A DNA stretch of 27,057 nt from Chara braunii (GCA_003427395.1 BFEA01000496.1:517236-544292), one strand, 5' to 3'. Shown: positions 1 to 10,286, counted from the first letter of the stretch. Program-made: numbers and translations. Notes: a model not told the origin generated them from the letters alone.

Positions 1-1320
1 GTTTAACACCTTCCCCTTCACTCTGCCTCTCTCACAGCGTGCAAGTGGGCTGTTATGGCATACGGGGATGGGGGCATCTCGCGCTCAACTTCATCAACGT
101 GGCGAGCCTTGCATGTGAGAGGCACAGTGGAGGTGGAGTTCAAAGAAGAATGAGAAATTTAATGGTTTCAATCTGCCCTTGTTTTTTCTTTTTCTTTTTC
201 TTTTTCTTTTTGCATGTTATCACTGTGCCTGTTTTTTGCTTTTATTCTTTGTTCCGCAAAGTGCGCTCTTTTAGTTTGTAGTGATGTGACAATATATGAT
301 TCGTTGTTTGCGGTAAATAAATAAAAAAGACTGAGTGTTTTGCCAGCAGCTGAGGACCCTGGCCTCAAATGTGTCCTTCAGCAATATATGATTTGTCGCT
401 TTTGGTCAAAACAAAAAAAAGATCGAGCATTTTGCCAGTAGCTGCCCCCCCCATCTGCTTTCCCCGCCCCCCATGGAGTAACAGCAGCGTATATGGCCAG
501 CACACTCCCACACACCGCACATCACCCACCCACGCACATACACGTGCCATTTTCACATTTGGCAAGTGGTTGAGACTGGCAAGTGGTCGAGACGGGCCCG
601 GTCCGTGAGCTTGCTATGTATATATATCTTGGAAACATGGAAGGAAGAAAAAGGGGGGAAGTTCGAAAAAATAAGAAAAGAGGCTCTCTTTCTACGGTTT
701 GCTTTGTCATTATCCACATCACGGGTACCGGTTTTGTTGCAGTTGCCCTGAAATGTGCTTTGTTGTTCTTTTTCAAATCATTATTCTTCAATCATATAAG
801 GCTTGAACCGTTCCCGCCGTCACTTACATTTGTGGCAGTGGCCCATTTGGATGAGGGAGAAGGTTGTTTCTAATGCCGATGGAAGGCCTCAATGAGGCAC
901 CCAACATCGAAATTAGGTTGTCCTCGGCTGCACAGAAGCTGATATGATAACCCAAGTGCGTGGAAGACTTGCTGATGGACATTACACAGTCTTGCTGGTC
1001 TTACGAGGTGCAAGCATGCTTCTTTTTGGGGGGTGCCAGTGTGCTTTCTGGTAAGCGGGGATGACTGTGTGTGGACTTGGGGGGCGAGGTCCCACTTGGC
1101 ATGGACTTAAGAGATATAGGCCACTAGTACGCTTCCGAGCCATTCTGCAGAATCGCGCCGTGCATGCTGGCAAGTTGGGCGTGATGCGCCGCGATGCCAT
1201 TTCGCCTGAAATCTGTCCAGGCTAAATGGGTTGCATGCAAGGCCCAATTTGGCAGGATGGATTTTGGGCGAAAAGGTACCCCTGTGCATCCCGGCCGATG
1301 CGCAGGGTCCGCGCACAGTG
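1..1320. other. gene-free stretch with short repeats
   Basis: No open frame here looks like a protein. The short frames are low-complexity or overlap one another on both strands. Visible structure is a pyrimidine tract of CTTTTT units near 183-209, two related 63-bp segments (290-352 and 382-444), and a 50-bp segment at 248-297 that recurs at 1863-1912. The remainder is unremarkable mixed sequence. Confidence 0.6.
290..444. repeat. diverged tandem pair, 63-bp units
   Basis: Segments 290-352 and 382-444 both begin with CAATATATGATT and end with TTTTGCCAG(C/T)AGCTG, and are 92 bp apart. Between these anchors both have an A-rich run followed by GA(C/T)(T/C)GAG. They look like an old local duplication. 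No coding potential is visible. Confidence 0.65.
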
Positions 1321-1861
1321 GTGTTAGGGGATAACCCCTCTGTATGCGGTAAGCCCTTCCTATCTGTCCCGTATGTGTTTTCCTGTTTTCCCCATTTTTT
1401 TGACCTCCCAATAGGGAGGAGTGGGTGGCAAGAAGGGGATAACCCCTAAACGACTTTATTGTATCCCTGAGGACTGGAACTCATGATGACCCTGCTTGTT
1501 GTCAATAATTATGTGTACGTATGCCAAGTACCACCCAGCGACAAGACATCTGCGCACTTCGCATCTGTTTTTTTTTTTCTTTTTTTTCTATACCTTTTTG
1601 TAGAAGGTATAGGCGTGGAGGGCAAAAAAGTGCAAAGCACATGCATATATGGGGTTATCTCCCCCCTGCCTCCCATTATGGTGTCAGAGGATAACCCCTT
1701 TGTGTGGGGTAAGTCCTTCCTTTCTCTGCGGTATGCGTTTTTCTTTTCTGTCTTTCCTCCCTCCCGTAGGCAGGGGTGGCTGGCAGGAGGGGAACTTCAC
1801 TGTATCCATCAGGATTGCCCTGCTTGTTGTCAATAATTATGTGTATGTACACAAGTACCAT
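1321..1861. repeat. diverged direct repeat, about 200-bp units
   Basis: Segment 1321-1532 and segment 1681-1861 share, in the same order, GGATAACCCCT, GGTAAG(C/T)CCTTCCT, GTATG(T/C)GTTTT, a GTGG(G/C)TGGCA(A/G)GA motif, and a final block reading CTGCTTGTTGTCAATAATTATGTGTA(C/T)GTA. The second copy is about 30 bp shorter. The 148 bp between them contain a T-rich tract and a 9-bp inverted repeat (1588-1596 with 1604-1612). The segment at 1863-1912, directly after copy two, is the same 50-bp motif seen at 248-297. Confidence 0.75.
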
Positions 1862-1862
1862 C

Positions 1863-1912
1863 TTTGTTCAGCAAAGTGCGCTCTTTTAGTTTGTAGTTAT
1901 GTGACAGTATAT
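1863..1912. repeat. second copy of the 50-bp motif at 248-297
   Basis: This matches 248-297 with about three mismatches over 50 bp; the shared core is GCAAAGTGCGCTCTTTTAGT. The two copies lie in the same orientation about 1.6 kb apart, suggesting a dispersed repeat family or an old segmental duplication. Confidence 0.75.
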
Positions 1913-2770
1913 TGTTTTCGGACGACATGACATATGCACACTCTTCTTGTTTTCTTTTTCTTTTTCTGTTTTTTACCAGGCTAACAGAGCGGCCCAGGGC
2001 CAAGTCCCGCACTGTTGAGGATGAGTTCTCAACGATGTGTGACTTGACGCGTCCGCGGAGATGAAATAGCTTCCTGTGCACCGAGCGCAGTTTTTTGTGG
2101 GTATATTGACAAATGAGTTTTGTGTTGCTTTTGTTGTTGAAGAAACCCACAAGAAACCGTTCCTGATTACAACGACCCCTACCCTCTGGCTGTTCCGGTG
2201 ACTTATTTACCCCACCCAGAGTGGGGTAGCTAGCTCGACGGTTTGGCTGACGGTGCGAAAACGTAGATTGCAAATGGAGATATCGGGCTGCTCGCCTTCA
2301 GGCGCTCATCACAGAGTGGCATTTGCAGCCTTACAGCCAGCAGCCTGCTATCTCCGTTTGCTGCCTTGGCAGACAAAAAATATGGCGGTGCATCGATCCA
2401 CGGTCAGGCACAAGGTTCATGGCCTTTAAGCTGTGTAAAAAAAAAAAAGAGGCAGCTCTATAATGTTGCTCGCAACTTTAGGCTACCTGTCGAGAGCGAC
2501 GTTCAAAGATTACATCACTGTAGTCTTTCACGGCCCTCCAAATCTGAGGGCACACTCACACTGCGGTAGCAAATCCACATAATCTCAACAAATGGTAAGG
2601 CCTGATTTGGGGAAATAGTGGTGGCTCGGGTCACACCATGTCCCCAAATCTCCGATTTCGCGGTCGTGGCAGCTCACCCGTTGTGGACGTTGGGAGGAAG
2701 CCCTTTTTCCCTCACCAGATTTTCTGTTTTTTTTTTTTTTTTTGAATATTTCCCCAATTGCTATTCCGCC
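1913..2770. other. gene-free stretch
   Basis: No recognisable gene. A minus-strand open frame of about 147 codons (1830-2273) shows no domain and looks like chance. One perfect 10-bp inverted repeat is present (GATTTGGGGA at 2604-2613 with its complement at 2641-2650). A poly-T run (about 2728-2744) lies just upstream of the SINE copy that follows. Confidence 0.5.
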
Positions 2771-3035
2771 AGCAGCCTAGCTCAGTTGGTAAGGGACCCA
2801 AGTTGCATTCAGGAGGTCTTGGGTTCAATCCCCATTGGCCTCATGTACCCTCCTCGGCATGCTTGGTGCCCGCCACCTAGAGATAGCCGGTTGGTCCCCC
2901 CCAAGTGGCATTAAAAAAAGCAGTCTCTGCTGATGTTCATAGGGGGAGGGGTAATCGGGGAGGCACAGCGACTGGCCACTTAGATGATGCTCGGTCCCTC
3001 TGCTACCGGCTGTCCCCTGGCCGGTGTCCCCCATT
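2771..3035 (+). mobile_element. tRNA-derived SINE, copy 1
   Basis: The left end is tRNA-like. The A box TAGCTCAGTTGG is at 2778-2789 and the B box GGTTCAATCCC at 2822-2832, a spacing normal for an internal RNA polymerase III promoter. Downstream lies a non-tRNA body of about 200 bp that is also present at 4843-5093. Shared body blocks include CCGCCACCTAGAGA, TTGGTCCCCCCAA, GGCACAGCGACT and GCTCGGTCC. A tRNA head with a shared unrelated body is the hallmark of a SINE and rules out a plain tRNA pseudogene. No clear poly-A tail or target duplication could be fixed, so the 3' boundary (end of similarity) is approximate. Confidence 0.8.
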
Positions 3036-3149
3036 GGGGGTTCTCTGAAGGCAATCAAGGCCACCCTGGGCTGAAAAGGCCACCCGATGCCAGATTAGTG
3101 CATATGCGAAATTTCCATACTTGCGGTGCATATGCGAGGTGCACTGCAC

Positions 3150-3270
3150 AGTCAGCGCAGATGCGCAAAAAAAAAAGAAAAGGGAAACAAAAAAAGCAAC
3201 CGTGCACGCTGTGCGCTGATCGTAGATGAGCGGAAAAAAAAAGAAAAAAGAAAAAAAGAAAAGCAACTGT
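3150..3270. repeat. A-rich low-complexity tract
   Basis: This segment has several runs of A interrupted by single G residues (about 3167-3200 and 3232-3262). It follows SINE copy 1 by about 130 bp and precedes the GA microsatellite. Confidence 0.5.
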
Positions 3271-3287
3271 GATGCGTGTATACATGC

Positions 3288-3289
<2 letters not shown>

Positions 3290-3360
<71 letters not shown>
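3290..3360. repeat. (GA)n microsatellite, 71 bp
   Basis: Uninterrupted GA dinucleotides. Long Arg-Glu or Ser-Leu frames read across it are artefacts of the repeat. Confidence 0.97.
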
Positions 3361-3362
<2 letters not shown>

Positions 3363-4262
3363 GTCAGGCAAGACTGCGCAGGGGCTGTGCTAATGGATTT
3401 TTTGTGGGTGTCAGGCAATTGTCTAACTTGAACTTTTTTGATGGCATGTCGTTATTCTGTGGCAGATACATCCTGGGCAGCTGGAATGTAATGTATGCGG
3501 CGTGCAGATGTCCTCTGTATGTTCTTATTCTATTTGGTGCTCCTTTCTGATGACGTAGCAAGACTGCGACCCTATAATCTTGAAACTGCAAAATCAGGTG
3601 CCGCTGGAGGTCACATGTGCGTCTCAACACACCTAAACTAGTATGTGGGGTTGCAAATTTCAGCGGCCTGCTGAGCTGTGGGATAGGGAATGTGCGACCA
3701 CCTCTGGGGATGCTTGCAAATGCACCATTTCGTTACTTGATTTTTCGAGAAGAAGGGGCAATGAAAACACGGGAAGATGGGTGCATGTGCTGGGAAATCA
3801 AAGCATGGAATTAAGGGTATGTGCCGTTGGCCACTGCAGCGGGCCAAGAGCGGAGGGGAAAAAAACAGTCAAGAAGAAACACCTGGGTTTGAGGCACCAC
3901 CAAGCATTTCCATCCCGCTCGGCTGAGCCCTGAAGATGTGGTGCATTTATGGCCGCGTCGGAACAACTGTTGGTTTGCAGCTAAATGCATGGAGGGAAGT
4001 CAAGATGTGAGCTGCCCTTAGCCGCCTTGAAGCAAGGGCCTTGCATGTTCGGTGTGCCTCTCCTATCTGTGTCTCCGTCCTCTCTGACACCCTCACACAC
4101 ACATACAAGGACTGGAGCAGGCAGCACTGACACACAACAGGACGTCTTTTTTTTTTCTTTTTCTTTCAGTCTTGCCTTGGATGGATCTGGTAGGAGATGA
4201 ATGTCCTAATGTGAGTTGCTGTGAGTTGTTCTGTGAAATCAGTCACCTTCCCTCTATCACGG

Positions 4263-4263
<1 letters not shown>
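3361..4263. other. gene-free stretch between microsatellites
   Basis: No convincing coding region, RNA gene or repeat family was recognised. Overlapping short frames occur on both strands near 3617-3933, with no domain and no frame preference. Confidence 0.5.
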
Positions 4264-4321
<58 letters not shown>

Positions 4322-4339
4322 AACACACACACACACACA
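4264..4339. repeat. (CT)n followed by (AC)n microsatellite
   Basis: A pure CT run covers 4264-4320, followed by an AC run from 4323 to 4339. The CT run is complementary to the GA run at 3290-3360. Confidence 0.97.
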
Positions 4340-4842
4340 GTCTGCTAGGATTGCAGGGTTGGTGTGCGTAAAGTCGACCAATTTCCTCAGGGCTATCGCT
4401 GACTCTGGGCGATGTGATGAGTCCTTATCCATCAGTCAAATGCATCCATGAGTCGGAGAAAGTCCGACGAAACAGTTTGGCGCAGTCAGGATTTTTTATA
4501 GCGAATATGACAACACACACACTGTGTAAAAGACTCCCATGCTCCGTCATATCCTAACAGGACCTTTGAGGGAAAAATGGTCCGGCAGTGAGTGCTAACA
4601 TCCCACCTGCAATAACAGAATCAGAATGTGTGCAGAAAATGTCAGGTGTCTTCACCCCAATACAGGGCTGCCAGATGTTACTATGACAGAACCACAATCT
4701 TGCTTGGTCTGACTCAGCAGTCCTCGTATATATTCTTAATCCCCACAGTGCCCATGCAGAGGGAATACTAATGCCAAAGGTTCTTTTTTTTTCTTTTTTT
4801 TTTCCCAAATGCACCAGGAGTTTCAATGACGTAGATGGCCAT
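4340..4842. other. gene-free stretch
   Basis: No gene recognised. A T-rich tract (4782-4803) precedes SINE copy 2 by about 40 bp. Confidence 0.5.
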
Positions 4843-5093
4843 AGCGGCCTGGCTCAGTTGGTAAGGCACGAGAGTGGCTTTCAGGAGGTCTTGGGTTCAA
4901 TCCCCAGTGGCCTCATGCTTCCTGGGTAAGCTTGGCACCCGCCACCTAGAGAGAGAGGTCATTGGTCCCCCCAACTGGCATTCGGCAGAGACTGATGATG
5001 TTCGTGAGGGAATCAGAGGGCACAGCGACTTGCCCATTGAAGAAGCTCGGTCCTGATGCGACCGGCTGACCCACGGCAAGTATCGCCCACCTG
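4843..5093 (+). mobile_element. tRNA-derived SINE, copy 2
   Basis: Same family and orientation as 2771-3035. The A box TGGCTCAGTTGG is at 4850-4861 and the B box GGTTCAATCCC at 4894-4904, followed by the shared body (CCGCCACCTAGAGA, TTGGTCCCCCCAA, GGCACAGCGACT, GCTCGGTCC, ACCGGCTG). Many scattered substitutions and small indels separate the two copies, so they are old insertions rather than a recent duplication. The 3' end is uncertain: after the similarity ends there are about 70 bp that finish in an A-rich run near 5163-5171, which could be this copy's true tail. Confidence 0.8.
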
Positions 5094-6059
5094 CTATAGC
5101 AGGTATCACAGCTCCTGGTGGGTGCAGCTCCCGCATGTTCCCCTTAAAATACTGGAATGACAATAAAAAAAGGCCTGAAAGGCTGTCCTGTACAGATTCG
5201 ACAGTTAAATCGTGACCTAATCAGATGGAGACAATACAACAAGGTTAGGGGCCTACCCGCTCTAGAAAAAGGAAAAAAGAAAATTGTAAATGTTGTGGTG
5301 TGAGCACGCTCTCATTCTTTCAATGTTAGATCTGTGAACGGGCCACCCACATAAGGTTTTAAATGGGCGTCACCCACTTACCCAATGAAAAAGCATGGCC
5401 ACTGTCGAGCTGAGCATTGGCCCGAATCCGACCTGGGCAGCCAGTCAGTCGGGATACCATTCTGTATCGAGCCAGACCATTTGGTTGAACGCTGGGCCCA
5501 ATCCCCAGGCCCAATCCCCAGGCCCAATCCCCCAAATGTTCGGTTGAACGCTGGGCCCTGAACTTGGCCCCCGCCGGAAATTTTGTGAGGGTCAATTCCT
5601 GTTCTTTTTTTATTTTCTTTTTTTCTTTTTGATTCTTTCTATTACAAAACTACATAACCTGAAGTAGATACAGGCAAGGGCTCTTATCCCTGCGATGAAG
5701 GCTGGTCCCCTGTGCCCCCCCCCCAAAAAAGAGTTAAACTATGGCCGCGTCAAGAACCTAGTTTTGATTTTCAGTCGAACCTGCAACCTAATCTGAATGA
5801 CCTCCTGTCTGAGGCCACGTCAAAAACCAAGGTTCGGCTTTTAGTCAAACCCTAAGTGGAGTCAGGCCCTCTGGAAATTGGACGAGGCTTGTCTGAGACT
5901 GACGTGAGCAGAAAGGGGCCTCATTGGTTGGTTGCTGCATGCAGCATGTTGAACTATCGGTAGACCCGATGAGTTAAAGATGTGGGGCCTCGCAAAGATG
6001 CTGAGGCCCAGGGCACTTGAAGTTGAACTCCAGGCACTTTCTGGAAGGGCCCTGGGCGC
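5094..6059. other. gene-free stretch with short tandem repeats
   Basis: No gene recognised. Three 13-bp units GGCCCAATCCCCA lie in tandem at 5495-5533 (the last with one change), and GGTTGAACGCTGGGCCC occurs on both sides of them. A diverged 70-bp-period pair lies at about 5743-5784 and 5813-5855 (both GGCC(G/A)CGTCAA(G/A)AACC, then TT(C/T)AGTC(G/A)AACC). Confidence 0.6.
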
Positions 6060-6720
6060 AGCAATTGGGACAGAGGTCAAGCATCCAAAGTCTGGCCTCG
6101 CCCAGCCGGACAGGACAGAAGAGAGTGAGGCTCATTCACTCTCATTCATTCTGGCTGGCTTGACAGCTCCAGCGCTGCTGGAGCACTCACACACCCGACA
6201 CGAGTCGGGCAGAGTGGAGAGGGTGATAGCGGGGTGCGGGAAAGTAGCTCCTTGGGCGCAGCTTGAGGGTGCAGTGGCCAGAGCCGAGCTGCTGCCCTCA
6301 TAGCAGGAGGAGGTGTGGCAGAGGTCCTTGGGTGAGTGACTGTGTGGGGCAGAGAAGGTGTGGGTGGTGTGTGACGGCACTTACCTGGTCGCGATGAGCA
6401 GGCAGCTTTGTCGGAGTCTTCAATCGTCGTTGGGCTGCTGCACTTCATGAAGATCTGTAGTAGTGTAGGAGTAGGTTGATAGGTGTTGTCTGATTGTGGT
6501 CTCGGTGTGGAGCACCATATAGGAAAGCGACATTGTGGACATTGGTGTTGGAGGCGAGAAGAGGGCTTTCATGGTCAACTGACTTCGGTGGTTGCGCGCA
6601 CTTATTTTGGTGTATCTCTCGGTGCAATCTGCTTTCAGTTCATGGTCAAACTCATCTGGATTTCTAATTTGGTTTCTGTCATTCGCATTGCTCATTTTCC
6701 TTGCATGTATTTTGTCTCAC
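6060..6720. repeat. possible member of a diverged block pair
   Basis: This block shares ordered landmarks with 19130-19645: GGGCGCAG, a (G/C)GGCCA(G/T)AGCCG motif, a TACCTGGT site, a GTTGTCTG(A/G)TTG motif and TTCCTTGCAT. On the minus strand TACCTGGT is the complement of a splice-donor-like sequence (CCAG/GTAAGT at 6380-6389), which might mark an exon end. Short minus-strand frames end around this site but show no domain. Homology is suggested by order and spacing only, as the sequence between landmarks is strongly diverged. Confidence 0.35.
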
Positions 6721-7540
6721 AAAAGAGAACTCAAGCCAAACCCAATGTGTATATCGATCTGTATGCCAGCCAAAGCCCTCTCCCTTGTGGTGAATTTAGT
6801 ATGGTTCTGTCGTGAGTGATTAGGGTTTTGTAGCGATTAGTGGTCTGGTTTTTGGGCTTGGCCGGAGATGCCTTGCCCGGGACCTCCTACCTTTTTGCGA
6901 GGGACGCCATGTAGAGTGAAGCGGGGTAAAGCTGCCGGTCTTAATAAAAGAAGAAAGCATATATCAATCAGAGTTGATGTGACCCAGAAGCCCTGGCTTT
7001 GCTCTGGCTCAGGAGTCCAGGGTTAGTGGCTTTCTTTGGTTAGGGTCCGCCATATTTGGTGGTATAAGAGAGCGAAAATTGCTAAACCAGGACTCTGTTT
7101 GCAGTGCCGCATGTTTCTCTGGGGCTGCCCACCTTCAGCAGACCAACATGTGTTAACTGCCCCGGTGCCTCAGATATCAGGATGAGGTAGCTGATGAGAG
7201 GCTGAACAATCAAGGAGGCCCTCTGTTCGCAGCCCGTCAGGGGTGCGTTTTGTGCCCCTGAGACATTGAGACATTGAACATTTTTCGTCGTGGTCACCAA
7301 ACGGGGCGGTAGTTGGAAGGGTGGTGTATTTGCTGGGGGTCCAATTCGTGGGAAATAGGCAGTTCAAGGAAGTGCAGGACCGGTAGCTGCCCGTGGCATT
7401 CGGGCCTTGAAATTTCGAATCTGAAACGGCGTGGATGCAGGCCTGTGGTGAGTTAGGGCGGGTTCTTAGGGAGGGCGCCGACTGGAAGGTGCAGGCGGGT
7501 CCAATCTTGCAATTTTCGAGCGCCAACTTTGGCGATTTTT
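6721..7540. other. gene-free stretch
   Basis: No confident gene. A minus-strand open frame of 151 codons (7170-7625) has no recognisable domain, and its first residues fall in the non-coding repeat described next, so I do not call it a gene. Confidence 0.45.
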
Positions 7541-7561
7541 CGTACGCAGAATAATTGGAGA

Positions 7562-7895
7562 AAAGATCTGAAAATTTGATATCGGGTAGGCCAGGTCGTG
7601 ATCTTTCCAGGAAAAATATCAACAAAATAAAATAAAATCGTTTAGACCATGAAATAAATGCCGCGCCAATTCGTCACTTTTTCCATTTTTGGCACACGAC
7701 AACTTGTGGGCCAACGGGAAAAGTAATTTCAAAGCTTTTTCACGCTCCGAAGAACTCGTAAACAAGTCTGAAAATTTGAGGGTCCGTAGATTTGGTCATG
7801 ATCTTTTCAGGAAAAATGTTTAAAAAAATTAAAAAAGTTGTCTCAACCGCGAAATAGCTGATAGCGCAAATTCATCCCATTTTCCATATTCACCA
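7562..7895. repeat. diverged tandem duplication, about 206-bp period
   Basis: Segments near 7562-7694 and 7768-7895 share, in order, TCTGAAAATTTGA, GGTC(G/A)TGATCTTT(C/T)CAGGAAAAAT, an A-rich run, GAAATA and CCATTTT. Both are AT-rich and non-coding. Confidence 0.75.
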
Positions 7896-8148
7896 CTCTG
7901 CCGGTTCTCCACTCTGTGCTACTGGTAGCCCTCATGGACCTGTGCTACCAGTCCCCCGAATTTCCAACGTTAGGTAGAGTAGTGGTTTGAATTCGAAGCC
8001 TGTCGTGGTCGAAATCGAAACAGGCCAAAAGCAGCGGCGGCCGCTCCCGTTCCCTTTGCGTTCACAAAGTGATAGTCGCCGTGTGTGCGCAAGGAGCGTG
8101 GTGCCTTATCAATCGAGGCGTTTTGACAAAGTGGCGCCGCGTCATTTT

Positions 8149-8205
8149 TCTCTCTTTCTCTCTCTCTCTCTCTATCTCACACACACACACACACACACAC
8201 ACACA
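8149..8205. repeat. (CT)n-(CA)n compound microsatellite
   Basis: An interrupted CT tract runs to about 8178, followed by a CA run to 8205. Confidence 0.95.
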
Positions 8206-8786
8206 ACAACATCAACAAACAAACCACGGGCTGCACACCCGTGCCCTCAAGGTAAGTCAATACATATAGCTTCATAGGACATATTTCTTATCATTCTTGG
8301 GATGCTTTCTCAGCTTAGAAAGGAGACTCTTTACATAAACCACCAGTACACGCGAGGCTAAATGTACGAGCCTAAATTTGAATTTTGCTGAGCCTGAAAG
8401 CCACCAACATTGCTGCTTGGATCACTGTAGAAAAGAACTGCTGGACCCGCTGCCAGCAGATGGAATGAGGAGGCCATTGTTTCCACTCATGCGCCACGAC
8501 AACCAAACCCTCCACGAAGCCAGGTCATGTTTGTGGCCAAAGTCGAGTGCCAGATATAGGTGGTTTCAAAGAGATCTGGGCTTGGGGGGCCAAGGGAAAA
8601 TATCATTAGAAAAAAAAAAAAAACAACTCACAGAGTCACAGTAGCGTTTTTGGCTCAGGTTGGAGGCAATAGCAGTCGGATACATCCCCGTGAGGCCATG
8701 GACTGAGTGTACCCTAAAAAAACATGCCTTCATGTACCCCAAAATTGGCAAAGATTCGTGAACATAACTCTACTTTCAGAAAGGCT
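8206..8786. other. gene-free stretch
   Basis: No gene, RNA or repeat family recognised. A 14-A run lies near 8610. Confidence 0.45.
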
Positions 8787-8845
8787 GGCACCCCATCGAA
8801 ATGGGTGCCTCTCTCTCTTCTGGGACGAGCAGACTAGTCTGCTCG
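8787..8845. other. two adjacent hairpins
   Basis: 8787-8809 folds with a 7-bp GGCACCC/GGGTGCC stem. 16 bp further, 8826-8845 is a perfect 20-bp palindrome, CGAGCAGACTAGTCTGCTCG, centred on ACTAGT. Both lie just ahead of the hairpin-bearing tandem repeat at 8931. The function is unknown. Confidence 0.7.
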
Positions 8846-8930
8846 CCCCCACAGGCGTCGCCCTCTATGCATACAGCCTTCTTTGGACGGTAGGTATATG
8901 CACCCAGATGCGCTACCAGAGAAGTTACAA

Positions 8931-9217
8931 AGAACTAACAGATACTATGCAGATTAGAGACGGGGCTGCTAGATCTTCGATCTAGTGGCTGTGAAGATTG
9001 ACGGGCCGCTAGATCTTCAGTCTAGTCGCTGTGAAGATTCGACACTTGAAGAGTTAGCAGTAACTTAGTGTAAGGTTCTAAGTGATAAAAAGAACTAACA
9101 GATACTATGCAGATTAGAGACAGGCTGCTAGATCTTCAATCTAGTGGCTGTGAAGATTGACAGGCCGCTAGATCTTCAATCTAGCGGCTGTGAAGATTCG
9201 ACACTTGAAGAGTTAGC
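8931..9217. repeat. 160-bp tandem repeat with internal hairpins, split by the LTR element
   Basis: Unit one spans 8931-9090; unit two starts at 9091 and is cut at 9217 by the retrotransposon, resuming at 18160-18188. Each unit begins AGAACTAACAGATACTATGC and ends TAAGGTTCTAAGTGATA. Inside each unit a sub-repeat of about 40 bp occurs twice, built around CTAGATCTTC(A/G)(A/G)TCTAG. The clearest copy (9164-9188) has a perfect 10-bp stem GCCGCTAGAT/ATCTAGCGGC with loop CTTCA. No tRNA-like or coding signal is seen. Confidence 0.9.
9214..9217. repeat. target-site duplication TAGC, left copy
   Basis: TAGC directly precedes the left LTR and is repeated after the right LTR at 18156-18159. The sister repeat unit reads GAGTTAGCAGTAAC at 9051-9064 with a single TAGC, which gives the unoccupied site. 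Ty3/gypsy integrases usually make 5-bp duplications, so 4 bp is slightly short and the outer LTR base may be mis-set by one. Confidence 0.7.
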
Positions 9218-10286
9218 TGTTATGAACTTGGTTGTCTGACGATTTTTACCGCCACTCACACACAGACAATCTCAAACACGCCCATACATGCATAAGAGAA
9301 GGGGGAGAGGAGACAAAGTCCACACTGCACACAGATCAGAGTAGGCAGCGAAATACAGCTATGCACAGATGGGGAGAAGACACAGTGTTTCTCACTCTCT
9401 GACAAACTCCCAGCAACCAATCACAAGTAGGACCTGCGAGGATAACAATTGAAATTGCACTGATGTTGAACCACTCGAACCAATTATGGTAACAAAGTTC
9501 GTTCTAGTATCTCGCCACTCTCATAACTCACCCCACTCTCTATCCTACACCCAGTTAGTAGCGCCACACCAGAATAGTCTCCCAGAGGCCAGCGCCAACC
9601 ACCCTGATGAAGAACAGGTCCTGAGATGGAGCCCTCATTGCCGATGGACAACTCTGACGAAGGAACAGGCAGCTATGGCTGCCACCACTCACGAGTACAC
9701 AGTGTAGAGCCTCGATGTAGCCCGACCAGACGCAGATACCCCCCAGGGGTAGATGAGCTGAGGATGCCCCAGCTATGGCTGACTCAGACTGGGCCGTCTA
9801 TGGCTGTTGTCAATGGCGAGGTCTCAGGATGCCGCCTGCAGACAGTCACCGCCACCAACTTGCTTGGCTTCTCCAATGCTGCTTTGCGAGAAATGAATTG
9901 CCAAAAGTCTTGAACCGATGGGCCTAACCTATCTACACTAGACCTAGACGGGACTGACTGACCGACCGGTACTATTTCTGTTTAGGCCTTTCGGCCTCTA
10001 CCGGGCCCGGCTATAGGCTATAGGACCGTGTAGCAGCATAGGCCATTTAGGGCCTGTCTGTCCTAGGGGTAGCCCGGGCGTGCTATACGCAGTTAGGGTA
10101 GCTGTAGGAATTGGAGTTAGTACTGGGTCGTTATTTTCCCAGATTTGCAGATATGTCCCTCACGAATTTCCTTACAGGTAGGTCCCTCGGTTAACCCTCA
10201 GCCAAACAAAATTACGAATCTACCCCTACCAGTTAGTGTACAGCCTCTCAATCAATCTCGACAGTCAGAATCAGCAAGTCATTGCA
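9218..10286 (-). repeat. 3' LTR (left copy)
   Basis: 1069 bp running from TGTTATGAAC to GTCATTGCA, with the usual TG...CA ends. It is nearly identical to 17084-18155 apart from scattered substitutions and a few indels (for example 7 bp missing near 9940 relative to the other copy). As coding is on the minus strand, this is the downstream LTR. Apparent frames inside it are not genes. Confidence 0.95.

Noticed and set aside
1830-2273. 147-codon minus-strand frame
   Set aside because: No recognisable domain or biased codon pattern; overlaps a repeat at its end.
2778-2840. Simple tRNA gene at the A/B box pair
   Set aside because: No proper acceptor or anticodon arm, and the downstream body is shared with the second copy, so a SINE explains it better.
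3003-3550. Long frames of alternating Arg-Glu or Ser-Leu
   Set aside because: Products of the (GA)n microsatellite.
7170-7625. 151-codon minus-strand frame
   Set aside because: No domain, mixed composition, and its first part lies in a diverged non-coding tandem repeat.
8787-8845. Helitron 3' end
   Set aside because: Hairpins are present, but there is no CTRR end at the right distance and no rolling-circle Rep/helicase coding sequence.
8931-9217. CRISPR-like array
   Set aside because: Units are tandem with no unique spacers, and the context is eukaryotic.
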